Source: Epiperipatus broadwayi (lineage: Eukaryota > Onychophora > Udeonychophora > Euonychophora > Peripatidae). Taken from it: a DNA stretch of 64,000 nucleotides. The stretch covers positions 7,997,123 through 8,061,122 of the forward strand of contig JAQFVV010006245.1 in the NCBI GenBank assembly GCA_028023455.1. The letters run 5' to 3'. A model generated the notes under the pieces. It worked only from the letters and a program-made list of their open reading frames with translations. It did no database searches and was not told where the DNA came from. The position numbers and the translations under genes are program-made. This document shows positions 11,844 to 23,292 of this stretch, in pieces (the first letter of the stretch is position 1; every line of letters starts with the position of its first letter).

Positions 11844-14026
11844 TGTAACGAGCACAGACGTTAGTTACATTGTTTTTTTTTTATTTATTAAACATGAAAG
11901 TAAATTAAAAAGTTCGCATTTAAAAATTTTCTTTAAGAATTAAAAATTGAAATTAAATATCATCTTAAACTCGTATACATTAAATCGCACAGATAATGAA
12001 AAATTATTAAAATAAAACTTTATTAAAGAAAAAGTATTTTAAAACTAAATTTTAAAAAGATTTGGAGATAAAATTATATCTTTAAATTTATCTTTAAATA
12101 TATCTTTGATTTGGAAAACAGGTTAATTAATCAGAAATGGAAATGATAAATTTAATTAGTCAAATGTAAACCAGCCTTGGGCATTTAAATGTAAAAACAT
12201 CGGTCAGATAGGAAAACAATAGAAACTTTTAGCAAATGAAATAAATCCATTGGGAAATCGGACCTCAACGAAAAGGATCATCACATCGATGACGTAATGT
12301 TAAGTCAATCTTTCAAAGTAATATAAAAGGACAAGTTTGGAAATTAGGGGAATTATTATTGAGTATTTATGATGTGACAGATATGTGTTAGTGCAGAAGT
12401 GAAGGAGAAGGGATTGAAAAAGACGCACGTTCAATTCCTTCAGTTGTTATAAAATGGAAAAATGAAACATCGCTTTTCTTATATTCAGAGGACCACAGGA
12501 TCATCGGGAAATTTAACACTGGATTTCAAACGGCAAGCAACTGTAAAAGATGAACATTTCTAAAACTGTAAGAACTTTATAAAATATAACGAATAATATT
12601 AATTTGAAAACACTAAGAACTTTAAATTTTAAACTTTCCTAGTATTTAATTGTTATAAATAGAATCCTATCTGACCAAACTAAATTCTTTATTAATAGTG
12701 TTATTTGATGTATTTTTTTTCTTATTTATGTAAAATCATTTCCATTTATTTATTTTTTGTTCTTTAAGTTTTTATCATGATTTTTTGTTTTTCGTTAAAT
12801 TAATTATATAAATGTTAAACTTAAGTCGGGCGTGAATGGCTATATAGATTTGTAAAGTTATATTAGGGGGGGGTAATCTTAGGTTATTTGTGTCATTGTT
12901 AAATTGGGTCAGTGGATTGGATATATTGATGTAGTTAGTAGATGTAGTCGGAGATTCGCTACTGGCAGAATCGCTTCATACGCCGCACTCTCCCATTTTG
13001 CCTATGGAAGGAATTATAAGACGCAGAGTGCAGTTCCTTTCTATGGAGTTTTTTTTTTATTGCTCTTCTTGTCAGATAGATGTCATATTACTATTTGACG
13101 AGAGGCAATTTCTTCTCTTAACTTTTTGGTGCCGCCGTATTTCGTATTACATTGAATACATCGATATATCAGATGGATTGGCACCGGTTTGGCTGTGACT
13201 TTTAGCCTAAGGTTAAATAGGGATAGAATGTTTATTTTCAAAAGCAAATTTATGTAGTCTATTCATACTCGACACTAAATAAAAATGCATTAAATTTAAG
13301 TTGTTTATAGACGTTTGCATGGATTTGTTATCGGTTAATTATGTTTTGGATTTCATATTTGATCAAAATATATAGACATTTGATAAATAATGATACCTCA
13401 CGGTGAGTATCTAAAATGTATTTATTCGGATGTCTTTTAAGTTATTGGTGACAATGCAAGTATCTTATGGTGAATACTATTGGGTTACGTATAAATTTCC
13501 CTCCGCAATTGTCAGTAATCAATAATTTTGTATTTTGATCGCTTATGTTTATTTTGAAATGTTTTTGACCGTGAAATCTATGTAACCGATCTATATTCAA
13601 CATTATAAACAAGCTTTCATAAATTTATCTGTGCAAACTTAATTAAAATGTAAAATTAGAATATAATAGTAATTAAATGTAAATTAAAGTAAAGTAAAGT
13701 TAAAAATAATGTTAAATGTTAAAATGTAAACTGATACTAAAACAATTTTAAATCTTATATATATATATGTGCGTAAATAAATTTTTGTATGTTAATTACT
13801 GGCAGTGGCTTATTTTATTCTTTTTTTATATATACTCTTAGATTATATTATTAAATCTCTGCTATTCCACTGAGCTAGTGACATGGGCTAACGACCGGAT
13901 GCAAAAAAAAAAAAAATTTTTTTTGACTTACATATCTGCCTACTTTATAAATTTTTCTAGGTTCAAATGTCTATATGGCGCCCTGTAGTGCAGTTTACGT
14001 AAGTCTACTTTCTCTGGATCGTTACA
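11844..14026. mobile_element. Solo LTR, 2183 bp, inserted in the hAT transposase
   Basis: It begins TGTAACGAGC and ends GATCGTTACA, so it has the TG...CA form with an 8-bp terminal inverted repeat (TGTAACGA/TCGTTACA), typical of Ty3/gypsy-type LTRs. A 4-bp duplication (ACAC) flanks it. Removing the LTR and one ACAC joins the hAT frame in phase (KKLIFNTLEEYLKKK), which fixes both ends exactly. A TATA-like TATAAAAG lies at 12322-12329, and AATAAA-type signals lie further on. The two short open frames near 12904-13198 have no known domain and are probably chance. Its ends do not resemble the young LTR at 47790. Confidence 0.85.
12322..12329 (+). promoter_or_regulatory. TATA-like box in the solo LTR
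   Basis: TATAAAAG is followed by G/A-rich sequence about 480 bp into the LTR, where a U3 promoter could sit if the LTR is on the plus strand. This rests on the motif alone. Confidence 0.35.
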
Positions 14027-15016
14027 ACACATTGGAAGAGTATTTGAAAAAAAAAATCCCCCCCTAATATTTTATCAGTTGCTACTGATAGTTCTGTAAT
14101 GATGAGGTACTAGAAGAGATTTCTTTATATTTAAAAAAAGTAATTGAATATATTCACTATACATTGCATTATCATCATCAACATTTAGTTGCTAAATTCT
14201 GAGTGGATGTCTGTGTAAATTATTATATCATGGCATTAAACTAATCAACAAATCAGAAGCAATTCATTGAATGAAAGATTGTTTGAACAACTTTGTATTG
14301 AAAACAATAAAAAATTCAATCACATCATACTTCACATAGAAGTCTGTGTATTAGAAAAGTGTGCTGTTTGTATCAGTTTTATAAATTCTTTGATTCTGTG
14401 TTAGAAATTTTAGGAAATGAATATGGACCTAACTTGATTGATTTCAAAAATGACATAGCTTTTTCCACAAATTTATTTAATAAGTTTAATGAAACAAATC
14501 TGAAGCTTCAAAGTGATATAGTGAATCTAATCAAAACAAAATCTGTTATTTCCATGTTTGTGACCAAACTTCTGTACAAATGAAATTTAAATTGAGAGGA
14601 ATTCAATCAATAAAATGAATACTTGTTTACCTATTGTCAGTTTGGGAAGACAACCCATTCTCTGACTTCAATCAATGATTTAAATATATTCTTAAAATAA
14701 ACATAACCTTTTGGTTTTGGGATTTTTTTTGAAGTACAAATATAGAAGAATCTTCAAAATTAAAAGAACTGATAAAAGAAACCATTAATGAAGAAATTTA
14801 AATTCATAAATAGCTATCAACAGTTCTGATTGCAAAAGCAGATACATATACTTAATCCTGGATTATATACTATAGTAGGAAAGTTTTAATTGCATTTTCT
14901 TTGTCACATTTAATGGAATTTGTATTCAGTATAGTCACAATTATGTTAATAGAAAAAAAAGAAATCAATCAACTGCAGACAACTAATCATGGTGATTTAA
15001 GAAGCTTGAAATATTA
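14027..15016 (+). pseudogene. hAT transposase fragment, C-terminal half
   Basis: This continues the transposase after the solo LTR. The order is LEEYLKKK, SVATDSSVMM (catalytic-domain region), FNHIILHIEV, then the open frame at 14359-14580 with FDSVLEILGNE and SVISMFVTKLL. It ends with the 14876-15016 block that carries SRKVLIAFSLSHLMEFVFS and closes with a stop. The order matches ZBED5/SCAND3-type hAT proteins as I know them. The frame is broken several times. Confidence 0.75.
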
Positions 15017-16710
15017 ATAAATTGATAGTTACACATCAGATTCATTCTTCTTATTCAAATTATTTTTAATGCTATTTGGGATTTTTATTATATCATTCAT
15101 TATCTTAATTTTCTGTGTATTGCAAATGTCTGATGAAAAAATTATTATCATGCTTCAAATTATCTTATTTATAAAAACATCTTTATTATGTTGCAGGATA
15201 TTGATAGAAATATAGCTATGTAAAAGGATGCAAATTTGTCATTGCATTTTTTCTATTTGTTCACTTAAAGAAAGATATTTTTAGGAGGGTGCTGGGTACT
15301 TTTTTCTGAAAAGAGAGTCCTAATATATGATAATATTGTTTTAGATCCATATGTTATTTTCAATATATCAAAAAAAAATTTTAAATTATCATGATTAACA
15401 TTTGAATATTTTCCCTTGTTTTGCAGTTATGGATTAATCATTACTGAGGTGTGTCAGTTGTTTGTATTGTTTTTAATTTTTTTATGGGTTATTAATATTT
15501 ACATTCATTTTATTATTATATTTGGCAGAAAATGCTTTATACTTTATCTGCAAATCAATCAGGCTCTTTATTTTTAATGAACTCAAGAATTGTATCCAAA
15601 ACACATTCCTTCAAGAGAATATCATGCTTTAATAATGTCACAAATTTGAAAATATAAATGGGTAATTTTAGTGCTTAATAGTTGTTTGAAATTAATCACG
15701 TAGAATAGATATTTCTAAAAATATATTTTCTACAAAACTTGTTGGAGGAATTATTTTTAATACAACTTCCATTTTAATCTTGAAATATATTAATCTATGA
15801 TATGTTAAATTATTTTCATCTTAATGCGTTCAGTAATATTAATATCTTTTACATTCATTTTCTAACATAGCATAGTCCATAAAATTATATTGTTTTGACT
15901 ATGGATGTGTTCTAGCTTTTTTATAATGATTTCTTTACCTAATCAACATTATTTGTGGTAATTAATGAACGTGTGCCAAAATTCAGCAACAACAGATCAT
16001 TTCACAAGAAAATGTTTAAAAAATAATATGATAAGAAGATGATTCATCTTCTCCACCAAAAGAAAAAAAAACATTTACTCATACAGGGATATTGGCAAAA
16101 TGTTTAGACTTATTGTCTTAAAAAATTGATGAAAATAAAAAATGTTTAAAGATTATTTTGTGCATAAAATATTTATGAAAACTAATTTTGTGATTTCTTT
16201 TATTATAACATTTTGTACTAATGTTAAATATTTTTGTATTTCATTCTAATATGACAAAAAAAAAAAAAAACTTTATTGTGTAAACATTAGTGCATTTTTC
16301 TGCTATATACATGACTTGAAGTTTAAATCTAACAAAAAGTTACAAAAAAAAATTTCTAAAAACTGAGGATTTTAAAACCTGAAATTTTTGTTAGTAGACA
16401 GTTCATAGTCAACATAGATATTCATTTAATAGTGCATAATTATTCTTAGCTATAAACAAAAATACATTTGTAATATTTTTCCCACAGATGAGGAGTTAGA
16501 ATTTACCTATAAGCACCAAGCTTATATTTTGTTTTTAACTTTTACTGTTGTATTTATATAATTAAGCTAGAATAAATTATTACCAGTCATGATGATATTT
16601 TATTTTATTTCTTAAAGGTTAATCTTTGGGAAGTAAACTTAATATGTCTACTTACAACAAAATTATGGATATTTTGATATTTTTTATTTTTATTTTTATG
16701 ATTAATACTA
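15017..16710. other. Intronic AT-rich sequence, nothing recognised
   Basis: No coding or structural signal supported. It may include the eroded right end of the hAT element. Confidence 0.45.
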
Positions 16711-16733
16711 TTGTTGTTGTTGTTATTATTATT

Positions 16734-16769
<36 letters not shown>
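16711..16769. repeat. Compound trinucleotide array (TTG)n(TTA)n(TGA)n
   Basis: Uninterrupted trinucleotide units switch from TTG to TTA to TGA. The array abuts the 3' end of the minus-strand LINE A, just past its AATAAAG-containing 3' UTR. Confidence 0.9.
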
Positions 16770-17020
16770 TTTATGTTTCAAAGCAAAACTTTATTGAATC
16801 TAAAAAGTTACAGAGTCACATCTAGTACTACATTGATTTGTTACAAATGCAAAACAAATTACAACTTTCAGTATATAAGTCTTTATCATTTCTGCATACT
16901 TTCTTTCTTGTTTTTAAATTTGGTCCTCTATTTAGTTCAGTTTATGCTTGCATCTCTTTGAAGTTGGAAAAAAATGCTGATGTTGAAAATGTCATCATCT
17001 ATCATATTGGACTTTATATT

Positions 17021-18000
17021 TTATAGACTGGATCTTTGTTTCAAGTGTGACCATGTGGCTGCAAACACATCTGGTTGAGCTAGGATGCTGTCTCTTTTTC
17101 TGAACAGTTCTAGTTTTATTGAAAAGGTTTCTGGGTGGCGTCGAGAGTTATTAGCAAGTGCAAAAGTGCATCTGGTACACCAGTAGGCATAAAGGCTATA
17201 TGTTGCTGCACGAATAGCAGGGATGTTGCCTTTTTTAAATTTATTTATTATTTCATCAATTGAAATGATGGCCTTTCTGTATATGGTAAACATTGTGTGA
17301 CGTATTGTTTTTAGGGCTCTGCAGGAACGAAGAAAATGATCTTGTGTCTCTTCTTCTCTATGACATAGCCCACACATGGGTTCTATATTTGTATAGAATC
17401 TATGAAATCTAAGGAAATGTGTTGTGTGTAGAGCATTTAGATTAAGCTTAAGTAGAAAATCAAATAATTTTGGTTCTAATGACCATTTTCTGAATTGTTG
17501 CAGTAGTTGCCTGTTGTCTATCCCAAGAACTTATGGATGTAGATTAGGTGTCTGGTTTGGGTATAGTATATTATAAATGTCCCAGTATGTAGTATACTTG
17601 TTGTCATTATTGAGTGATATTTTGTTGTATATTGGCTTGAGTTCTTCAATCAATATGGATATATATCCATATGAAGGGGGTGGTCTGTCTGTGGGTATTA
17701 TACTGATTACACACTCCAGGTCTGGAAATCTTTTTATGGTTGCTGTTATTAGATTTACTGATTTCTGTGTGTAAAAAACATTGATTGTATGAAGTCCAAG
17801 TCCATTGTTATGTGGTGGTCTGCTCAGATTTTTTATAGAGATTGCCACTGTCTTTCTCTTCCATATTAGTTTGTTATAGATTGATGAGATTTTAGATATG
17901 AATGTTTTTGCAAATTTGATTATAGGTGTGTAGTAGGTAATTTTTGTGATTATAAGTTGATTAAATAGTGCCACCTTTGCGTATATTGACAGGTATGACT
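17021..18000 (-). pseudogene. LINE A ORF2, RT thumb and zinc-finger C-terminus
   Basis: Two open frames (17531-17974 and 17021-17377) with a readable stretch between them cover the RT thumb and the C-terminal domain. The second starts at the CGLCHREEETQDH motif and ends WSHLKQRSSL before a stop. The equivalents in LINE B are in one frame, so the breaks here are decay. Confidence 0.8.
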
Positions 18001-18062
18001 TTTCAAGTGAGGCTGTGCTTTTTTCAGCATCTTTTTTTTTAATTTATTTTGAATTTTTTGTC

Positions 18063-18590
18063 TCATTCCATTGGTTCCAAGGTAGAATGGGAAACCAAGG
18101 AAACAGATGATTTACCATTAAACATCTCTGTACAGTGCTTGCCTGTGTATATTGACCATGCAGCAGTTTTATTTGTGTTAATTTTTAAATTAAAATGTGA
18201 GGTATAATTCTTGATTATCTCTTGTAATATGGGGAGGTTCTTTTTAGAGGGGAGGAAAATGGTTACTTCATCCATATAGGCTATGCATGATATATTTAAA
18301 GCAGTGTTTGGGATTTGAATGCCTTTTATTTTTTTCTGTATCTCTATTAATAGAGGATTTATATATATTGTAAAGAGTAAGGCACTGAGGGGAGATCCTT
18401 GTGGGATGGATTGACTCGGTCTGAAGGCTGGTGAATTTTTTCCATTCAATGTGATGTGAATTTCATGTCTGAGTAGCAGATTGGCTATTATATATAGTAT
18501 GAATGGAGGTATTGTTGCTTTTTTCAGCACATTTAATAATTTGGCTATAGGCACTGAGTCAAATGCTGCCTCAATGTCTAGTTGAACTAT
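18063..18590 (-). pseudogene. LINE A reverse transcriptase palm
   Basis: The frame includes motif A QLDIEAAFDSV (catalytic Asp kept), SIPQGSPLSALLF (motif B) and SCIAYMDEVTIF (motif C). The second Asp of the YxDD box is Glu, which should abolish activity. A frameshift at a T-run near 18600 separates it from the N-terminal RT segment. Confidence 0.85.
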
Positions 18591-19063
18591 AATTGGTGCA
18601 TATTTCTTTTTTTAACTACTTCAATTATTGTTTTGTACATTAAGGCACCCTGGCCAATGAATGATCCTTTTTTGGCATATTGTGCTGATGATAACACAGG
18701 GAGTATGTGTTGTTCTATTTTCTCCTTTATTACTCTTTCAAGAATTTTTATTCCTAAAGGTCCCATTGAAATTGGTCGTAGATTAGATAAAGATGATATT
18801 GCTGTTGGTTTTTTGTTAAATGGAATCATTGCAATTGGATATAGACTTTGTATGTTGCAAATTTTTTGGGATATGTAATTGGCTAGATCACACAGGTATT
18901 TGGCTGTGAAGTGACTAAAATGTTTGAACACAAATTTGGGAATTCCTTGTGGTCCTGGGTGACATGTTTTTGTTATTGTTGCAAGTTGAAATACAATGTC
19001 AGTTGTTTTTATTGGAGTGTTTGTTTCAGCGTCTCCAAATATGTCTTCATTTGGTATGTACAC
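18587..19063 (-). pseudogene. LINE A RT N-terminal segment
   Basis: This open frame carries CHPGPQGIPKFVFKHF, then IPFNKKP and LSNLRPISMGPLG (RT blocks 1-2), and GSFIGQGALMYK. It leads into the palm segment after a frameshift. LINE B has an equivalent at 22103-22330. Confidence 0.82.
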
Positions 19064-19144
19064 TCTTTGTTTTTGCAGTTTTTTTTAAAGTGTTGATATA
19101 TTAGGTTTATCATGTTATGTCCAGCTGTTATAGAGCCATCTATT

Positions 19145-19985
19145 TCAAGTGCCAGAGGCACTCTGACTGTGGATGGGTATCCTAGTGCCCACTGTATATA
19201 TGCTCTGGTCCAAGTGTGTTGTTGTGTAAGGTATATTTTTTTTCTTTTTTATTGCTACATATTGCTTTAGTGTGTTGCATGTATTGTTGTACATTTCTGT
19301 AAGTTTTTTAATTTGTGTTTGATTATCTGTAGTTGGTCTGGAAATGGTTATTGTTTTATGTAGTTCATCTGCCAAAGCTAATAATATGGTGGGGGGTGTT
19401 GAATTGCAAGTAATATGATTGATGTTGAAAGAAAGTATATTGGTGAATGCTATATACTTTTGTACTGGATCAAGTGACATGTTTTGAAGTTTTTGGAGCA
19501 TTATATATGTTTCTGAATATAGGAATTCATTTGTTTGTGCTGGAAGAGGTATTTTCATAGTCTTTTGAAGGGCTATTGTTGTATTCTGTATTTTTGTTAG
19601 GTCGAGGGTGATGAACTGGGCAGCATGATCTGAGATTATAGATGGACAGAGTTCAAGATTAAAATAATGATGTAACATTGGTGAGTAGAAACACAAATCA
19701 ATAAGTGACTTATATCTATTGTTATTAAAAGATATTGAGTTTGATGGGAGAAATCCCTCAGCACTCATAAATGGGATTGTTATTTGATGGATCCATTTGG
19801 TGACAAAAGTTTGGTAGGTCATGTTGAAATCTCCCAGGAGTATTATGGGATTTGGTGTTGCTGGAAGCATTGAATTTATTGTTGCTATTATTCTGGAGAT
19901 GATGACAGGGCCTGGTGGTATATAGACAAATACTAGGTTAAGTGTGATACTTTTATTATGGAGTGTTATTATGATAAGATTAGAG
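19145..19985 (-). pseudogene. LINE A APE-type endonuclease, truncated
   Basis: Minus-strand frame with VYIPPGP, ILLGDFNM (the GDFN catalytic block), YKSLIDLCFYS and SIISDHAAQF (the SDH block). It starts inside the endonuclease at 19985, directly next to the compound trinucleotide array, so the first catalytic blocks are missing. The linker down to 19145 is still open. Confidence 0.85.
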
Positions 19986-19997
19986 TCATCATCATCA

Positions 19998-20096
<99 letters not shown>

Positions 20097-20097
20097 T
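19986..20097. repeat. Compound trinucleotide array (ATC)n(ATT)n(AGT)n
   Basis: About 110 bp of ATC, ATT and then AGT/TAG units. It lies exactly between the 5' truncation of LINE A and the 3' end of LINE B, so it is the 3' tail or target of B and the 5' boundary of A. Confidence 0.92.
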
Positions 20098-20389
20098 TCT
20101 AAAAGGTTATACAAGTTACATTTGACACATAGTTCTTACATATAAATTGGTTTCACAAAACTGCATATGTACAAAGATTTGATCAGTAACTGTATGCGTT
20201 ATCAAACTAGAAGTATCTAAGAAAAAAAACAGTTCATAAAAACAATGATGATCACTCAATCATATGATAATATTCAATTAGATATACTTCAATTAAATTA
20301 AAGCAGGAATGCATCTAGTTTTTGTCAGTTGGCTTTAGAACTGGCACAAGGATCCATGTTAGATATAGTTTTCTTTTTTGTTAGTGCTT

Positions 20390-21970
20390 TTATATAAGTT
20401 CTTGTATATTCCAGGTGTCAATGTACTTAGATTGATCTGTAATCTTCATGTCTCTTTCACGTATGGTTTGCAGCTTATTTCTGAACATGTTTGGATATCT
20501 TCTGGGGTTATAATTGTATATGAAATTACACCTTGTACACCATAAGGCATAGAGTAAAAAAGTGCAGATTCTTATTTCAGCAAAGATACCCCTTTTAAAA
20601 GAGTCAAAAAGGGTTTTCATATTGATTTTTTTATCCTTGAGTGAAGTGCTAATAATTTCACGAATGTTTTCTAGACTTGAGCATGAGTAAAAAAGGTGGT
20701 TTTGTGTCTCCGAGTCCCTATGGAAAAGATTACATATATCACCTATATCTTTATAGTTTCTTTGATATTTCAAAAAGTGTTGTGTAGGTAGTGAGTCTAG
20801 ATTTATCTTTAGGAGAAAGTCAAAATATTTTGGTTCAAGTGACCATAGTTTGAATTTGCGACATAATTGTTTATTATTAATATGAAGTGGAGTTTGTACA
20901 TCATCTTGATTTGGATGTAGAAGTTGATAAACTTCCCAATATTTATATTTAGCTTGTGGTTGTTTAAAGTTAAGAGTGTGAATTGTTAATAATGGTGTAA
21001 GTAGTGTGTTCAGATATCCTTGGAGAGGAGGTGGTCTGTCTGTAGTGGTAATCTTGGCAGCAATTTCTAAATATGGGAATTTTTGTGCACATGTAGATAT
21101 TATGTTCAATGTTTTTCGTATCCTGAAGACATGTATTGAGTGAAGGCCAAGGCCATTTTGTGAAAGGGGTTTTCTTAGGCGTTTTATTGATATTGAAATA
21201 ATCTTTTTTTCCCAGAATAATTTTCTGCATAAGGAGTCTATTTTATTTGTAAATGCCTTGGTATAAATGATTGGTGGAGTAAAATAAGAGATTTTTGTAC
21301 TCACTAGCATGTTAAGCAAGGCCATTTTTGTATATATAGAGAGGTAGGCTTTGGAGAGTGAATTTACAGTCTTTTCCACTTTCTCTATCAAATTTTTTTG
21401 TATGAGCAATCTCATAGGTGAATGTCGTAAATAAAAGTTGAACCCAAGAAATGCGCTTGGTCTACCTTTGAAAACTTTAGTAATGCTATTACTGGTGAAG
21501 ATCTGCCATGCACATGATTTCTCCATATTAAATGTTAGCTTGTCTTCTTTTGTAAAATTATTAAGTATCTTAAGAAGTTTTGGAATTTGTTTTTGAGATG
21601 ATAGAAATATTGCTATATCATCCATATATGCGATACATGAGATGTTGTCATTGATGGTAGGCACGTAGATTCCTGAAAATTCATTTTCTATTATTTTTAT
21701 AAGAGGGTTGATATAGGCAGTGAACAGTAAGGCACTGAGAGATGAGCCCTGAGGAATGGACTGATGTGGCACTATTGGTGGTGAAGTTTTCCCATTTAGT
21801 GAAACATAAATCTCACGGTTTAAAAGCAAGTTAGCAAGAAAGTTTAGATATATGTTTGAAACTGAGTATTTTTTCAGAGTTTTAAGAAGAGTACTGATGG
21901 AAATCATGTCAAAAGCGGCTTCAATAGCTAGTTGAATAACAACTGGACTGTATTTTTTAATTATCTCTAA
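20390..21970 (-). pseudogene. LINE B RT palm, thumb and C-terminal domain
   Basis: A frame of 505 codons from the internal ATG at 21907, and readable further upstream to about 21970. It holds QLAIEAAFD (motif A with Asp to Ala), SIPQGSSLSALLF (motif B) and SCIAYMDDIAIF (intact YMDD), then the thumb. Near residue 390 is CNLFHRDSETQNHLFYSC, the zinc motif of copy A with its second Cys replaced by Phe. The ATG is internal to the ORF2 reading frame, not a true start. The length and openness suggest fairly recent decay. Confidence 0.85.
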
Positions 21971-22102
21971 CTGTTTCTATAGTTGACTTGAATAGAAAGG
22001 CTGCCTGTCATGTTGAGGATTCTTTTTTGGAAAATTGGATTTTTGATAGGTTTGGCAAAATGAATGGCTCTATTTTATCTTTTATCACTGATTCTATTAT
22101 CT

Positions 22103-22330
22103 TTATGCCAAGGGAGCACATTGAAATTGGACGTAGGTTAGTGGTATTTGAGATTGTTTCTTTTTCATGAATGGCACAAGCATAATTTGATTTAAGCCCT
22201 GTATTTTATAGATGTCTTTAGTGAGGTAGGAGACTAGGTTAAGCATATATTGTGCAGCGATTTTATCAATATGTTTGTATACAAACTTGGGAATTCCATC
22301 TATGCCAGGATGACATGAATCTGGCATCAC
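22103..22330 (-). pseudogene. LINE B RT N-terminal segment
   Basis: The frame contains CHPGIDGIPKFVYKH and MLVPFMKKK, matching the LINE A segment at 18587-19063. It breaks before the palm frame. Confidence 0.78.
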
Positions 22331-22658
22331 TTCTATTTTTTTAATGAAGTCTTTAAAGAAATTTTAAATTCATTTTCTGATCTATCTTGTTAAAAGGCTA
22401 TTAGACTTGGAGAGCTTACCCTCTGGAATTTTTCTCTATACAATATGTAAAGCCGCTCCAACATAAAATCTCCATAGACAATTTCAGTTTGAACTTTAAT
22501 AGCTGCTGGGACTCACATCTGGGAGGGGTGGCCTAGCACCCATCTAATGAAGTGTCCAGTATACATGTGTGGCTTACTTAAATATAACTTTTTCTTTTTA
22601 ATGGAGATATATTCTTTAAGCTGGTTTGTTAACTCTTGATATTTCTTCTTTAAAGCCA

Positions 22659-23014
22659 TTAGACAGGGATGATCGAGATTTGATTGAGAAGTGCCAATAA
22701 TTTTTTATAGGTATCATCCATAAGCTTTAGTAGTTTTGTTGGGGATGTTGTTGTCCTGGTAAGATGATCAATATTAAATGAAAGCAGGTTAGTAAAAGCA
22801 CACCATGCTTGGACTGGATCCATTGAAATATTTTTCAACTTGTGAAGATATATGTATACTTCTAAGAAAAGATATTCTGGTGTGCGTGATGGTAGTAGAA
22901 CTCTGATGGTTCTTCCTGTATTAATTGTTGTTCTATTATCAAAATTAATTTCCAGTGACACTAAAACAGCTGCATGATCAGAGAGGGGGGAATTCTTTAA
23001 TTGAATGCATATCA

Positions 23015-23015
<1 letters not shown>
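22659..23015 (-). pseudogene. LINE B endonuclease C-terminus and linker
   Basis: Minus-strand frame with LSDHAAVLVSLE (SDH block of the endonuclease) and a linker with KNISMDPVQAWCAFTNLLSF, which matches LSLDPVQKYIAFTNILSF-type sequence in LINE A. The upstream poly-Asn is only the (AAT)n array read through. Confidence 0.8.
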
Positions 23016-23081
<66 letters not shown>

Positions 23082-23112
23082 GTTGTTGTTGTTGTTGTTA
23101 TTATTATTATTA

Positions 23113-23143
<31 letters not shown>
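23016..23143. repeat. (TTA)n array with a (TTG)n block
   Basis: About 128 bp of TTA units with a TTG block near 23081-23098 and one ATC. It marks the 5' truncation of LINE B and lies 149 bp before the terminal exon acceptor of the SLC4A11-like gene. Confidence 0.92.
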
Positions 23144-23144
<1 letters not shown>

Positions 23145-23292
23145 TAAACTTAATAATATTTTTTTCACTTTTTTTTTTTTTTGGTGGTCAATCTTTATTG
23201 CTTTTCTACAATGTTCTTTTTTTTTCTTTGTTAAAAAATAAAAAACAGACATGTATTTCTTAAAGTAAAATGCTTTTTTTTTTTCTTTTCAG

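Larger units (their letters stand above)
10183..15016 (+). mobile_element. hAT transposon fossil (ZBED5-like transposase)
   Basis: The left end at about 10183 reads TAGTGCTTTCCAAAGTGGGC, similar to the CAGTG(T/C)TTCCCAAAGTGGGC ends common in hAT elements. Coding remnants run on the plus strand. A BED-type segment with CPNCQKLLSNEALK is at 11220-11405. A KLYIIGEELIL segment is at about 11500-11560. QLNESILPGNKALL is at about 11700-11745. After the solo LTR, segments include FEQLCIENN, the 14359-14580 frame (FYKFFDSVLEILGNEYG, NLFNKFNETNLKLQ) and a C-terminal MEFVFSIVTIMLIEK block near 14910-14955. Stops and frameshifts are frequent, so it is inactive. I did not find a matching right-hand terminal repeat. 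Confidence 0.78.
16770..19985 (-). mobile_element. LINE copy A (EN-RT-zinc-finger), 5'-truncated
   Basis: This is a minus-strand non-LTR retrotransposon. In element order it has an endonuclease from 19985 down to 19145 with LLGDFNM and ISDHA, an RT region from 19063 to 17531, and a C-terminal C-x2-C-x7-H-x4-C zinc motif at about 17330-17377 (CGLCHREEETQDHFLRSC). A 3' UTR down to 16770 contains AATAAAG near its end. The 5' part of the endonuclease is cut at the trinucleotide array at 19986. Frameshifts near 18590, 18010 and 17400 and an YMDE in place of YMDD show it is inactive. It shares family-specific motifs (CHPG...GIPKFV, SALLFT.YINPL) with LINE B. The clade is uncertain: the C-terminal zinc motif and RT style suggest an L1/Tx1-like group, but I cannot prove it. 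Confidence 0.88.
20098..23015 (-). mobile_element. LINE copy B, same family as A, 5'-truncated
   Basis: Minus strand. It has an endonuclease remnant with PLSDHA near 22985, a linker, RT blocks 1-2 (22103-22330), a long RT/C-terminal frame (20390 to about 21970) and a 3' UTR to 20098. It is truncated inside the endonuclease at the array that starts at 23016. It retains the longest retroelement frame in the window, but the motif A Asp is Ala (QLAIEAAFD), so its RT should be inactive. Copies A and B are similar in protein but not in most DNA, so they are not a recent tandem duplication. Confidence 0.88.
5017..23292 (+). other. SLC4A11-like intron of about 18.3 kb, filled with transposons
   Basis: The GT donor is at 5017-5018 and the AG acceptor at 23291-23292, after a long T/C-rich tract (TTTTTTTTTTCTTTTCAG type). 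The join is phase 2 and restores an Arg codon. The intron contains an RTE LINE fossil, a composite repeat, a hAT fossil with a solo LTR, and two antisense LINEs bounded by microsatellites. The last LINE and its microsatellite end about 150 bp before the acceptor. Confidence 0.8.

Noticed and set aside
12904-13198. Two overlapping short plus-strand frames in the solo LTR
   Set aside because: No domain. The GC-richer LTR makes chance open frames likely.
13850-13900. A-box-like TAGCTCAGTGGAATAGC on the minus strand inside the solo LTR
   Set aside because: There is no B box at tRNA distance. It is probably chance.
22659-23252. Open frame encoding a long asparagine tract
   Set aside because: The Asn run is the (AAT)n array read in frame with the LINE B endonuclease remnant. 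It is not a real protein.
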